From: an uncultured Coprococcus sp.
GTDB taxonomy: Bacteria > Bacillota > Clostridia > Lachnospirales > Lachnospiraceae
Direction: 5' to 3'
DNA: 8,719 nucleotides
Assembly: GCA_900557435.1 (NCBI GenBank)
Contig: USSH01000090.1
Coordinates: 1 to 8,719, forward strand
Position 1 is the first letter of the stretch. Every line of letters begins with the position of its first letter. The notes under the pieces are model-generated. The model worked only from the letters and a program-made list of their open reading frames with translations. It searched no databases and was not told the origin of the DNA. A program made the position numbers and the translations under genes. Shown here in pieces: positions 1 through 6,112 of this stretch.

Positions 1-321
1 GATTAAAGATAAAAGGATATAACAGTGGTCCATTAGGAGGAGATCAGCAGATAGGGGCAAAAATTGTAGAGGGAAATATCGACATGGTTTATTTTCTTCT
101 CCGATCCACTGGCAGCACAGCCACATGACCCGGATGTTAAGGCACTTCTTAGAATTGCACAGGTGTATGATATACCGATTGCAAATAATATTGCGACAGC
201 GGATTTTATGATTCATTCAACACTTATGAATGAACAGTATTCACATCAAATTGAAAATTTTAAAAATACTGTGGATGTCAGAGTAAAAGAAATGCCATTG
301 GTGCTCAATTGTGATCATTGA
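1..321 (+). pseudogene. mgsA: Methylglyoxal synthase, 5' end outside the window, frame broken by a single-base insertion
   Basis: MgsA converts dihydroxyacetone phosphate to methylglyoxal and phosphate in the cytoplasm, a bypass of lower glycolysis. From base 3 one frame reads [17 protein letters not shown], the family's phosphate-binding and catalytic segment, with the Asp matching E. coli Asp71. After codon GTT at 87-89 the homology moves to the next frame. From base 91 that frame reads [20 protein letters not shown], with the equivalents of Asp91, His98 and Asp101, then an [10 protein letters not shown] block, ending at TGA 319-321. One extra T in the TTT/ATTTT stretch near base 90 explains the shift; the original frame stops at 126-128. 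As written, the product would lose three of the four key catalytic residues. The homology is strong on both sides, so this is either a recent inactivation or a sequencing or assembly error. The identification is firm; the broken state depends on one base. Confidence 0.8.
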
Positions 322-683
322 TTCTAATAATGTCAGGCTGGACAATTGGCTTATTTAAAGCCATTTAGATGATTTCAGCCAAAATGATGGCATTTACACT
401 TCGCTAAACCAATCTTTTTTCTTTAAATTAATAGCAACATGAAAAAAATCCAAAATAAACAAGTTTTTCGGATTTTTTAAGCATTTTTCCGAAAAGAAGC
501 CAAATCAAATCTTTTAGCAGGTTAAATGAGATGGTTTCGGACATTTTTGGATTTTTTACAGAAATTCATGATGTTTTATCCAATTTGACAAAGAAGACCA
601 GTCTTAAAAAGTTTATTTGTAAGCAGGTACAGGTATATCGAGGGAAACCAGCTGCTTCCACTGTTCCTTATATAGTTTAATAA
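322..683. other. AT-rich intergenic region without a convincing gene
   Basis: This 362-base gap separates mgsA from the convergent MATE gene. It is very AT-rich, with many runs of A or T. It holds a small hairpin at 347-363 (TGGCTT/AAGCCA, five-base loop) and a second inverted repeat at 443-478. GGATTTTTT occurs twice, at 470 and 549. One frame is open from about 458 to a TAA at 678-680. Its only ATG is at 531, after a weak GCAGG, and would give a basic 49-residue peptide that I do not recognise. I call no gene here. Possible roles are termination for the two converging genes or decayed DNA. Confidence 0.6.
443..478. repeat. A/T-rich inverted repeat, possible weak terminator
   Basis: AAAAAATCC at 443-451 is the exact reverse complement of GGATTTTTT at 470-478, around an 18-base loop in which AAAA and TTTT can add a few more pairs. 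The second arm is itself a T run, which resembles a weak terminator between the converging mgsA and MATE genes. The stem is nearly all A-T pairs, so its stability and function are doubtful. Confidence 0.3.
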
Positions 684-2009
684 TTACAGGTTATACTTTT
701 TAAAGAATTTTCTCATGCTTATAATAAGCGGAATTACCATGACAATCCATGCTATGGGTTCTGCAACAATTATTCCTATATATCCAATCGCTGGGGCGAG
801 CAGGACGGCGGCAAGCACCTTTACAATAAGCTCCATGGAGCTTGAAATAAGAGGTGTTATGTTGTCACCAAATCCCTGCATGCCCTGTCTGAACAGGCAT
901 ATTACCGCTGGAATATAATATAGAGCTGTGTTGATGCGAAGGTAAAGTGTTGCTGTATCAATGACCTCTGGCTCTGAAGTTGCTGTTATTGCATTGATGA
1001 TAACAGGAGATAATGTGTTAGCAACAACAATGACAGCTGTACACCATATGAATGTAAGAAGTACAGATGACCTGATTCCTGTTTTAATTCTTGAATATTC
1101 TCCAGCACCGAAATTCTGGCTGCAATAAGTCGCAAGAGTTGTTCCAAATACCGAGAATGGCAGCATGAATATTGATGATGCCTTTCTTGCAGCAGTGTGT
1201 GCAACAATTATATTCGTTCCAAATGTATTAATGCTTGTCTGTAATGCAACAGTTCCTATATGTACAAATGAAATCATAAAGCTCATGGAAGCACCTGTAG
1301 ATAACATTTTTACCAGAAGCGGTTTTGATTCTATGAAGTTATCCATGCAAAGGTGAAGCTCTGGATATTTCTTATACATATATATAAAACACAGTATGGC
1401 AGATACAAGCTGTGATACTACAGTTGCGACAGCAGCTCCTGCAACACCCGTGTCCAGATATTTTATGAATGTGTAATCAAGAATTATATTCAGTACTGTA
1501 GATATAATAAGGAATATTAATGGTGTAAATGAATCACCTATAGCTCTTAATATAGAAGCAAGCATGTTATACATAGCTCCGGCAATAAGTCCCATCATTA
1601 TAATTCTAAGATATGATGATGAGGCATCGAAAAGTTCTGGAGACACATTTAAAAGATTAAGGATTCCGTAGAGGGCAATTGTGCCAATTACACTTATCGC
1701 AACAGTGATGGATACGCTGAGCATAACTGTTCCAGCAATCGCATTTTTCATAATTCTTTTATTGCCTGCACCAAAGTAAGTTGCTATAATTATTCCGAAT
1801 CCGTTGGTAAAGCCATTCAGCAGATTGTTAAGAAGGTCACAAAGTGATGTTGTGGCACCAACTGCTGCCAGTGCAGTGTCACCTAACAGAGCACCTACAA
1901 TACGTGTGTCAACGAGACTGTAGAATAGCTGGAAAAGCTGACCGATAAACAACGGAACAGCGAACATAAGAATCATTTTAACTGGTGAGCCCTTAGTAAG
2001 GTTTCGCAT
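684..2009 (-). CDS. MATE family multidrug/metabolite efflux transporter
   Basis: A 441-residue polytopic inner-membrane protein of normal MATE length, expected to have 12 helices in two six-helix halves. MATE proteins export cationic or small organic compounds using a Na+ or H+ gradient; the substrate cannot be read from the sequence. The two-fold family symmetry is visible: TYFGAGNKRIMKNAI (about 77-91) is echoed by QNFGAGEYSRIKTGI (298-312), and LRAIGDSFTP (154-163) by MQGFGDNITP (377-386). An acidic residue sits in the first helix at Asp34 (VDTRIVG). The ATG is well placed behind AAGGAG (revcomp of 2016-2021). The gene stands alone, diverges from hypA across 114 bases, and is AT-rich compared with the second MATE gene downstream, to which it is not closely similar. 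The family call is very secure. Confidence 0.95.
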   Translation of the reverse strand: MRNLTKGSPVKMILMFAVPLFIGQLFQLFYSLVDTRIVGALLGDTALAAVGATTSLCDLLNNLLNGFTNGFGIIIATYFGAGNKRIMKNAIAGTVMLSVSITVAISVIGTIALYGILNLLNVSPELFDASSSYLRIIMMGLIAGAMYNMLASILRAIGDSFTPLIFLIISTVLNIILDYTFIKYLDTGVAGAAVATVVSQLVSAILCFIYMYKKYPELHLCMDNFIESKPLLVKMLSTGASMSFMISFVHIGTVALQTSINTFGTNIIVAHTAARKASSIFMLPFSVFGTTLATYCSQNFGAGEYSRIKTGIRSSVLLTFIWCTAVIVVANTLSPVIINAITATSEPEVIDTATLYLRINTALYYIPAVICLFRQGMQGFGDNITPLISSSMELIVKVLAAVLLAPAIGYIGIIVAEPIAWIVMVIPLIISMRKFFKKYNL

Positions 2010-2069
2010 AGGTATCTCCTTTATATAAGTATATATAATTAAGCAGTATTTAGCTATATAAGTTTATAA

Positions 2070-2098
2070 TTGATTGTGAATCTTGTGTATTATATTCT
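2070..2098 (+). promoter_or_regulatory. Possible sigma-A promoter for hypA-tcdA
   Basis: TTGATT (2070-2075) and TATTCT (2093-2098) are separated by 17 bases. Both are close to the -35 and -10 consensus, and they lie in the divergent 114-base gap in front of hypA. Transcription would start near 2105, giving a leader of only about 19 bases. The surrounding DNA is AT-rich, so chance matches are likely. Confidence 0.35.
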
Positions 2099-2123
2099 AA
2101 TGTGAAAGGTTTGTAAAGAATAC

Positions 2124-2468
2124 ATGCATGAATTAGGAATAGTGTTTCACATAGCTAAGCAGATAGAAGAGATTGCACAGGCTAATAATGTGAAAAAGGT
2201 TAATAAAGTCGTATTAGAGATAGGTGAGGTATCAACTGTCGTTGGAAGTTATCTTACCGACTGCTGGCAGTGGAATGCCGGAAGGAATGAGCTTTTGTCA
2301 GGCAGTGAACTTGTTATAGAGACAATTCCAGGAATAACATATTGCAACGGATGTGGACAGCAGTATGAGACTGTTAAATATGGCAAGATATGTCCATATT
2401 GCAGCAGTGAAGATACATTCCTCATACAGGGAAATGAGACAGAGATTAAAGAAATTGAGGTAGAATAG
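2124..2468 (+). CDS. hypA: Hydrogenase maturation nickel metallochaperone HypA
   Basis: A 114-residue HypA-family protein of usual length. HypA binds nickel through its N-terminal Met-His-Glu and helps deliver it to [NiFe]-hydrogenase (or urease in some bacteria), working with the GTPase HypB. The sequence begins MHELGIVFHIAKQ with His2 as the expected nickel ligand. LEIGEVSTV (31-39) is the family's core strand. The structural zinc site is two CxxC pairs, Cys74/Cys77 and Cys90/Cys93, and the C-terminus ends in the typical IKEIEVE. This fixes the ATG at 2124 because His2 is essential. The ribosome site is weak (AAAGG about 14 bases upstream, AAAGA closer). Only two bases separate it from tcdA, so the two are probably co-transcribed. 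No hypB or hydrogenase gene lies in the window. Confidence 0.93.
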   Translation: MHELGIVFHIAKQIEEIAQANNVKKVNKVVLEIGEVSTVVGSYLTDCWQWNAGRNELLSGSELVIETIPGITYCNGCGQQYETVKYGKICPYCSSEDTFLIQGNETEIKEIEVE

Positions 2469-2470
2469 AT

Positions 2471-3226
2471 ATGTTAAATCAGTTTTCCAGAACACAGCTT
2501 TTATTAGGAAAGAATTCAATGGAAAAGTTAAAGAATTCCAGAGTTGCCGTATTTGGCATAGGAGGAGTTGGCGGATATGTATGTGAGGCACTTGTAAGAA
2601 GCGGAGTTGGCGCATTTGACCTGATAGATGATGACAAGGTGTGTCTGACCAATCTCAACAGACAGATCATAGCGACCAGAAGTACAGTTGGAAAGTACAA
2701 GACCGATGTTATGAGGGATAGGATGCTTGACATCAACCCGAAGGTGGAGGTCGAGGTTCACAAATGTTTCTTCCTTCCGGAGAATGCGGACGACTTCCCT
2801 TGGGACAGCTACGATTATGTGGTAGATGCGGTGGACACCGTGACAGCCAAGATCGCTCTAGTCATGAAGTGTAAGGAGAAGAACATTCCAATCATCAGCA
2901 GCATGGGTGCGGGAAACAAGCTTGACGGAAGCCAGTTCAAGGTTGCAGATATATACAAGACAAAAGTGTGCCCGCTCGCGAAGGTCATGAGAAGAGAGCT
3001 GAAGAAGAGAGGCGTTAAGAAGCTCAAGGTCGTATACTCTGAAGAGATTCCGACAAGGCCGATCGAGGATATGGCGATAAGCTGCAGAAACCACTGCATT
3101 TGTCCGCCGGGAGCAGAACACAAATGTACAGAACGCAGAGACATCCCGGGCAGCGTGGCATTTGTGCCATCAGTCGCAGGGCTTATCATAGCCGGTGAGG
3201 TTGCAAAGGATCTCATCAGGGCGTAA
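2471..3226 (+). CDS. tcdA: tRNA threonylcarbamoyladenosine dehydratase (ThiF/HesA/MoeB superfamily)
   Basis: TcdA uses ATP to cyclise t6A to ct6A at position 37 of ANN-decoding tRNAs in the cytoplasm. The 251-residue length fits TcdA/CsdL. The adenylate-binding Rossmann segment VAVFGIGGVGGYVCEALVRS (25-44) holds the GxGGVG loop. DDDKVCLTNLNRQI (53-66) gives the acidic strand end and the Asn-Arg that contact ATP, followed by VGKYK (73-77). VDAVDT (118-123) is the next strand turn. A cysteine-rich stretch CRNHCICPPG (205-214) with Cys219, then IPGSVAFVPSVAGL, is typical of clostridial TcdA and distinguishes it from MoeB or ThiF. There are no ThiS- or MoaD-type partners nearby. The gene follows hypA by two bases, with GAGG in the end of hypA as a likely ribosome site. 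Its first 60-70 bases are AT-rich like the left part of the window, while the rest is GC-richer. Confidence 0.9.
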   Translation: MLNQFSRTQLLLGKNSMEKLKNSRVAVFGIGGVGGYVCEALVRSGVGAFDLIDDDKVCLTNLNRQIIATRSTVGKYKTDVMRDRMLDINPKVEVEVHKCFFLPENADDFPWDSYDYVVDAVDTVTAKIALVMKCKEKNIPIISSMGAGNKLDGSQFKVADIYKTKVCPLAKVMRRELKKRGVKKLKVVYSEEIPTRPIEDMAISCRNHCICPPGAEHKCTERRDIPGSVAFVPSVAGLIIAGEVAKDLIRA

Positions 3227-3232
3227 TAAAAA

Positions 3233-3256
3233 AGGACGCTGAGAAATCAGCGTCTT
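3233..3256. terminator. Shared hairpin between tcdA and the DUF3592-like gene
   Basis: GACGCTGA (3235-3242) pairs exactly with TCAGCGTC (3247-3254) around a four-base loop, extended by one wobble and one A-T pair. Read on the minus strand, it is followed by CCTTTTTTATT, a canonical intrinsic terminator for the minus-strand gene. Read on the plus strand, the loop is GAAA and only TTCTCC follows, so termination of tcdA would be weaker. The stop codon of the minus-strand gene (revcomp of 3247-3249) lies inside the stem. Confidence 0.8.
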
Positions 3257-3675
3257 CTCCATAAAAATACCAGCGTTCCAAGCAGAACCGCACCTCCATA
3301 GATGAATGGTGCATTTTTGTCATTGTTCAAAGTTTTTTCCGTATAAGATGTAGATGGGTTATCCGGGTTGTAATATATTGCGATGGACGACATGGAGCTG
3401 TAATTTGTTAGACCGCGGACGGAAAGAAAACCATTGTGCAATACTCCGGACTGGTCGCGGTATTCATAGTTGATATGGGTTCTTTTACTGAATCTTCTGA
3501 CAGATGTGATATCGGCGGATGTTCTGGTATAGTCCCGCTCGATACGGCATGCCTTACCCCGTATGGAAAGACCGACGACCACAGCTACGATGAATGATAC
3601 TATTGGAATAATGTAAGTTGTATAAGGTAATAGTCTGAAAAAAATACTGATAGAATCCCCTGATGTTAAAATCAT
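3247..3675 (-). CDS. Small two-helix membrane protein, DUF3592-like
   Basis: A 142-residue protein of unknown function. A hydrophobic helix at about 17-38 is followed by a positively charged stretch. A soluble domain follows at about 45-118 with ITSVRRFSKRTHINYEYRD (56-74), a Gly-rich turn, and SIAIYYNPDNPSTS (97-110). A second helix lies at about 122-139, and the protein ends in WRRR. The pattern of a tyrosine-rich strand, an IxYNPxNP motif near the second helix and two flanking helices matches DUF3592-type proteins as I know them. The positively charged ends suggest that both termini face the cytoplasm with the domain outside. The ATG lies behind AGGGGG with six bases between (revcomp of 3676-3687). 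It converges on tcdA and diverges from the DUF3737 operon, so it is probably a single-gene transcript. Its role is unknown. Confidence 0.75.
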   Translation of the reverse strand: MILTSGDSISIFFRLLPYTTYIIPIVSFIVAVVVGLSIRGKACRIERDYTRTSADITSVRRFSKRTHINYEYRDQSGVLHNGFLSVRGLTNYSSMSSIAIYYNPDNPSTSYTEKTLNNDKNAPFIYGGAVLLGTLVFLWRRR

Positions 3676-3813
3676 GATATACCCCCTGAAATTGTTGTTT
3701 CCCCAAAATATCAGACATGAGATCCCTATTTACATGCCGGACTTGTATGTGTAGATTATAATATAAAGAAGACTGGTTGAGAATCCCTTAATTTAAGAGG
3801 ATAAGTCTGTTAA

Positions 3814-3930
3814 TATAGCAAATTTCAGGTAATAAATATATTACTGTTTGCACTGCCACTCATGGTGGTCATAAGCTCAGTCATATTCGCATTTGCCAGA
3901 AGTGATAACATGGCGATAATAGGACAATAA
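3814..3930 (+). pseudogene. Start-less membrane-protein fragment
   Basis: Between stops at 3811 and 3928, one frame includes the peptide LLFALPLMVVISSVIFAFAR (from 3841), a convincing hydrophobic helix, and ends SDNMAIIGQ. There is no ATG, GTG or TTG before the helix, and the internal ATG at 3862 has no ribosome site, so it is unlikely to be expressed as it stands. It may be the tail of a decayed membrane protein (perhaps related to the neighbouring two-helix protein) or chance. It ends 35 bases before the DUF3737 start. Confidence 0.25.
3829..3844. repeat. Perfect small palindrome, possible operator
   Basis: GTAATA and TATTAC (3829-3834, 3839-3844) form a six-base perfect inverted repeat with an AATA spacer, about 90 bases upstream of the TATAAT box of the DUF3737 operon. 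The size and symmetry suit a dimeric regulator, but AT-rich DNA yields such matches by chance. Confidence 0.2.
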
Positions 3931-3936
3931 TATAAT
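3931..3936 (+). promoter_or_regulatory. Candidate -10 box of the DUF3737-patB-MATE operon
   Basis: An exact TATAAT lies 15 bases before the ribosome site of the DUF3737 gene. The sequence 16-18 bases upstream (around 3907-3914, ACATGG) is a poor -35, so the promoter may depend on an activator or may lie elsewhere. The second TATAAT in this gap (3757-3762) has no suitable -35 either. Confidence 0.35.
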
Positions 3937-3950
3937 AGAGAATATACAAA

Positions 3951-3956
3951 AGGAAG
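3951..3956 (+). promoter_or_regulatory. Ribosome binding site that decides the DUF3737 start
   Basis: AGGAAG directly abuts an ATG at 3957, which leaves no room for initiation. It lies nine bases before the in-frame ATG at 3966, a normal spacing. The later ATG is therefore preferred, shortening the product by three residues. Confidence 0.6.
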
Positions 3957-3965
3957 ATGAACGAG

Positions 3966-4826
3966 ATGGATAAGAAAGAAGAAAAGAAAATCATAAGACA
4001 GGAGTTTCTGACAGGTGAGAGAGCTCTTTTCATGGGAAAAAATCTCGATATATATGATACGATATTTGACGACGGCGAGTCGCCGCTGAAGGAAAGCCGC
4101 GATATAAATCTGTACGGCAGCATGTTCAAATGGAAGTATCCACTGTGGTACAGCAAGAACATCGTTGCGGAGGATTGCCACTGGTTTGAGATGGCGAGAG
4201 CCGGAGTCTGGTACACAGATAATATCGTGGTGAAGCGGGCACTCATCCAGGCACCGAAGAACTTTCGCAGATGCAAAGGTCTGGAGCTTACGGATGTGAC
4301 ATTTACCAATGCGGAGGAGACCCTTTGGAGCTGCGATGACGTGACAATGGACCACGTGACAGCAAAGGGCGACTATTTTGCCATGAACAGCAATAATATG
4401 AAGATAGACGACCTGAAGCTTGACGGCAACTATTCATTTGACGGATGCAGGAATGTAGAGATAAGAAACTCCAATCTGCTTTCAAAGGATGCATTCTGGA
4501 ACACAGAGAACGTGACTGTATATGATTCATTCATATCAGGCGAGTATCTTGGCTGGAACGCAAAGAATCTCACCCTGATAAACTGCACCATCGAGAGCCT
4601 TCAGGGCATGTGCTACATCGACAACCTTGTGATGAAGAACTGCAAGCTCATCAACACAACACTTGCATTTGAATATTCAACAGTGGATGCCGACATCTGC
4701 AGCAAGATAGACAGTGTCATGAACCCGACATCAGGAACCATCAAAGCCCAGCACATCGACAATCTGATAATAGAAAAGGACAAGGTAGATCCGTCAAAGA
4801 CGAAAATAATAGTACAGGAGGGCTGA
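3966..4826 (+). CDS. DUF3737 family protein, predicted beta-helix solenoid
   Basis: A 286-residue cytoplasmic protein with no signal peptide or membrane helix. The N-terminus, EEKKIIRQEFLTGERALF (5-22), is typical of DUF3737, a family of unknown function. From about residue 40 the chain is a ladder of short repeats of the form aromatic-x-x-x-[DKE]-[ND]-hydrophobic, for example LWYSKNI, VWYTDNI, AFWNTENV and LGWNAKNL. The hydrophobic residue after the Asn/Asp falls at 47, 66, 87, 106, 126, 145, 164, 183, 202 and 221, mostly exactly 19 apart. This spacing and the Asn ladder point to a right-handed parallel beta-helix of about ten coils, with a possible further coil at 267. No catalytic motif is evident. 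It is the first gene of an operon. Its last codons contain the ribosome site of patB, suggesting coupled translation. The family call is likely; the function is unknown. An in-frame ATG at 3957 is the alternative start. Confidence 0.85.
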   Translation: MDKKEEKKIIRQEFLTGERALFMGKNLDIYDTIFDDGESPLKESRDINLYGSMFKWKYPLWYSKNIVAEDCHWFEMARAGVWYTDNIVVKRALIQAPKNFRRCKGLELTDVTFTNAEETLWSCDDVTMDHVTAKGDYFAMNSNNMKIDDLKLDGNYSFDGCRNVEIRNSNLLSKDAFWNTENVTVYDSFISGEYLGWNAKNLTLINCTIESLQGMCYIDNLVMKNCKLINTTLAFEYSTVDADICSKIDSVMNPTSGTIKAQHIDNLIIEKDKVDPSKTKIIVQEG

Positions 4827-4828
4827 TC

Positions 4829-6112
4829 ATGAAGTTTGATTTTGACAAGGTTATAGACAGACGTGGCACAGGCTCCCTGAAGTGGGACGTGCCGGAAAAC
4901 GAACTGCCAATGTGGGTGGCAGACATGGACTTTCAGACGGCTCCGTGTATCAGGGAGGCACTGTCAGCCCGGGTGGAGCACGGAATATTCGGATATTCCA
5001 TCATCCCGGACGAGTGGGCAGACGCCTACGTGAACTGGTGGGGCAGCAGACACGGATTTGCGATAGACAGAGATTGGCTGGTGTTCTGCACCGGAGTCAT
5101 TCCGGCCATATCAACGGCGGTCAGGAAACTCACCACACCCGCAGAGAATGTTGTAGTGCAGACACCTGTTTACAACATTTTCTTCAATTCTATATACAAC
5201 AATGGGCGCAACATACTAGAGAGCCCTCTGAAATACGACGGCGAGGGATATGCCATGGACTTTGAGGATCTTGAGGCAAAGCTTGCAGATCCACAGACCA
5301 GTCTCATGATACTCTGCAATCCACAGAATCCTGCGGGAAAGATCTGGGATAAGGAAACGCTTGCCCATGTGGGAGAGCTCTGTGCAAAGTACGGTGTGAC
5401 GGTCATCTCAGATGAGATACACTGCGATCTCACCGATCCTGACAAGGAGTATGTGCCATTTGCCACGGCATCGGACACATGCAGGGATATAAGCGTGACC
5501 TGTATTGCGCCGACAAAGACCTTCAACATAGCCGGAATCCAGACCGCAGCCATTGTGGTTCCAAATAAATTCCTGAGACACAAGATGTGGAGGGGGCTGA
5601 ACACAGACGAGGTAGCCGAGCCAAATGCATTTGCGGTTGATGCGGCGATAGCAGCATTTACAAATGGCGGCGAGTGGCTGGACAGTCTCAGACAGTATCT
5701 TTATGAGAACAAGCAGTATGTCAGGAAGTTTATAGATGAAAAAGTGCCGGGTATAAAGGTAGTGTATTCGGAGGCCACATATCTGCTCTGGCTTGACTGC
5801 AGCGGGATCTGCGGCGCTGTCGGTGAAGATGGCAATGCCAAGACTCTGTCGAAATTCATCAGGAAGACCACCGGGCTCTATATGTCGCCGGGACTTTCAT
5901 ACGGCAAGAACGGAAAAGCATTTATCAGGCTTAACATTGCATGCCCAAGATCAACCGTGGAAGACGGTATGATGAGACTTGCCGAGGGTGTCAGTGAGTT
6001 TAAGAAATCGTTTGGTACAGGGGCTGTAATCAGTGACGGCGATTACGTACGTTGGGCAGAAGTATGTTCAGGACAGACATCGGAAGACAGTGTGGCAGAG
6101 AAGGAGATATAG
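4829..6112 (+). CDS. patB: PatB/MalY-type PLP-dependent C-S lyase (cystathionine beta-lyase)
   Basis: A fold-type I aminotransferase-like enzyme of 427 residues. PatB/MalY proteins cleave the C-S bond of cystathionine or other cysteine S-conjugates, giving a thiol, pyruvate and ammonia in the cytoplasm. The start RRGTGSLKWD (11-20) and LPMWVADMDF (26-35) are diagnostic of this group. QTPVYNIFF (111-119) carries the PLP-stacking Tyr115. CNPQNPAGK (163-171) holds Asn167. ISDEIHCDL (193-201) holds Asp195, which pairs with the PLP ring nitrogen. APTKTFNIAG (227-236) holds the Schiff-base Lys230, and FIRLNIACP (365-373) the carboxylate-binding Arg367. All key residues are present. The family is usually about 390 residues; here about 33 extra polar and acidic residues follow position 394. 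The ribosome site AGGAGG lies in the end of the DUF3737 gene, two bases separate the two genes, and the MATE ATG follows directly. The exact substrate is not determined. Confidence 0.92.
   Translation: MKFDFDKVIDRRGTGSLKWDVPENELPMWVADMDFQTAPCIREALSARVEHGIFGYSIIPDEWADAYVNWWGSRHGFAIDRDWLVFCTGVIPAISTAVRKLTTPAENVVVQTPVYNIFFNSIYNNGRNILESPLKYDGEGYAMDFEDLEAKLADPQTSLMILCNPQNPAGKIWDKETLAHVGELCAKYGVTVISDEIHCDLTDPDKEYVPFATASDTCRDISVTCIAPTKTFNIAGIQTAAIVVPNKFLRHKMWRGLNTDEVAEPNAFAVDAAIAAFTNGGEWLDSLRQYLYENKQYVRKFIDEKVPGIKVVYSEATYLLWLDCSGICGAVGEDGNAKTLSKFIRKTTGLYMSPGLSYGKNGKAFIRLNIACPRSTVEDGMMRLAEGVSEFKKSFGTGAVISDGDYVRWAEVCSGQTSEDSVAEKEI

Noticed and set aside
2815..3216. Antisense frame of 133 codons opposite tcdA
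   Set aside because: It is the mirror of a conserved enzyme gene, with no recognisable motif and no ribosome site of note.
2471..3226. MoeB or ThiF identity for the E1-like enzyme
   Set aside because: The clostridial TcdA-type Cys-rich CRNHCICPPG stretch, the length and the absence of ThiS, MoaD or thiamine/molybdenum genes nearby favour TcdA.
3676..3956. Riboswitch or structured leader in front of the DUF3737 operon
   Set aside because: Apart from a short palindrome and TATAAT boxes I see no conserved aptamer-like architecture and no terminator hairpin followed by a T run.
3957..3965. ATG at 3957 as the DUF3737 start
   Set aside because: The purine-rich ribosome site touches this codon with no spacer, whereas the ATG at 3966 has normal spacing. 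It remains possible if another site is used.
3825..4355. Antisense open frame of 176 codons on the minus strand
   Set aside because: It lies over the well-supported DUF3737 gene and its upstream gap, has no family resemblance, and its His- and Leu-rich composition is typical of a shadow frame.
5170..5604. Minus-strand frame of 144 codons opposite patB
   Set aside because: It covers the PLP-binding core of patB, which is clearly the coding strand.
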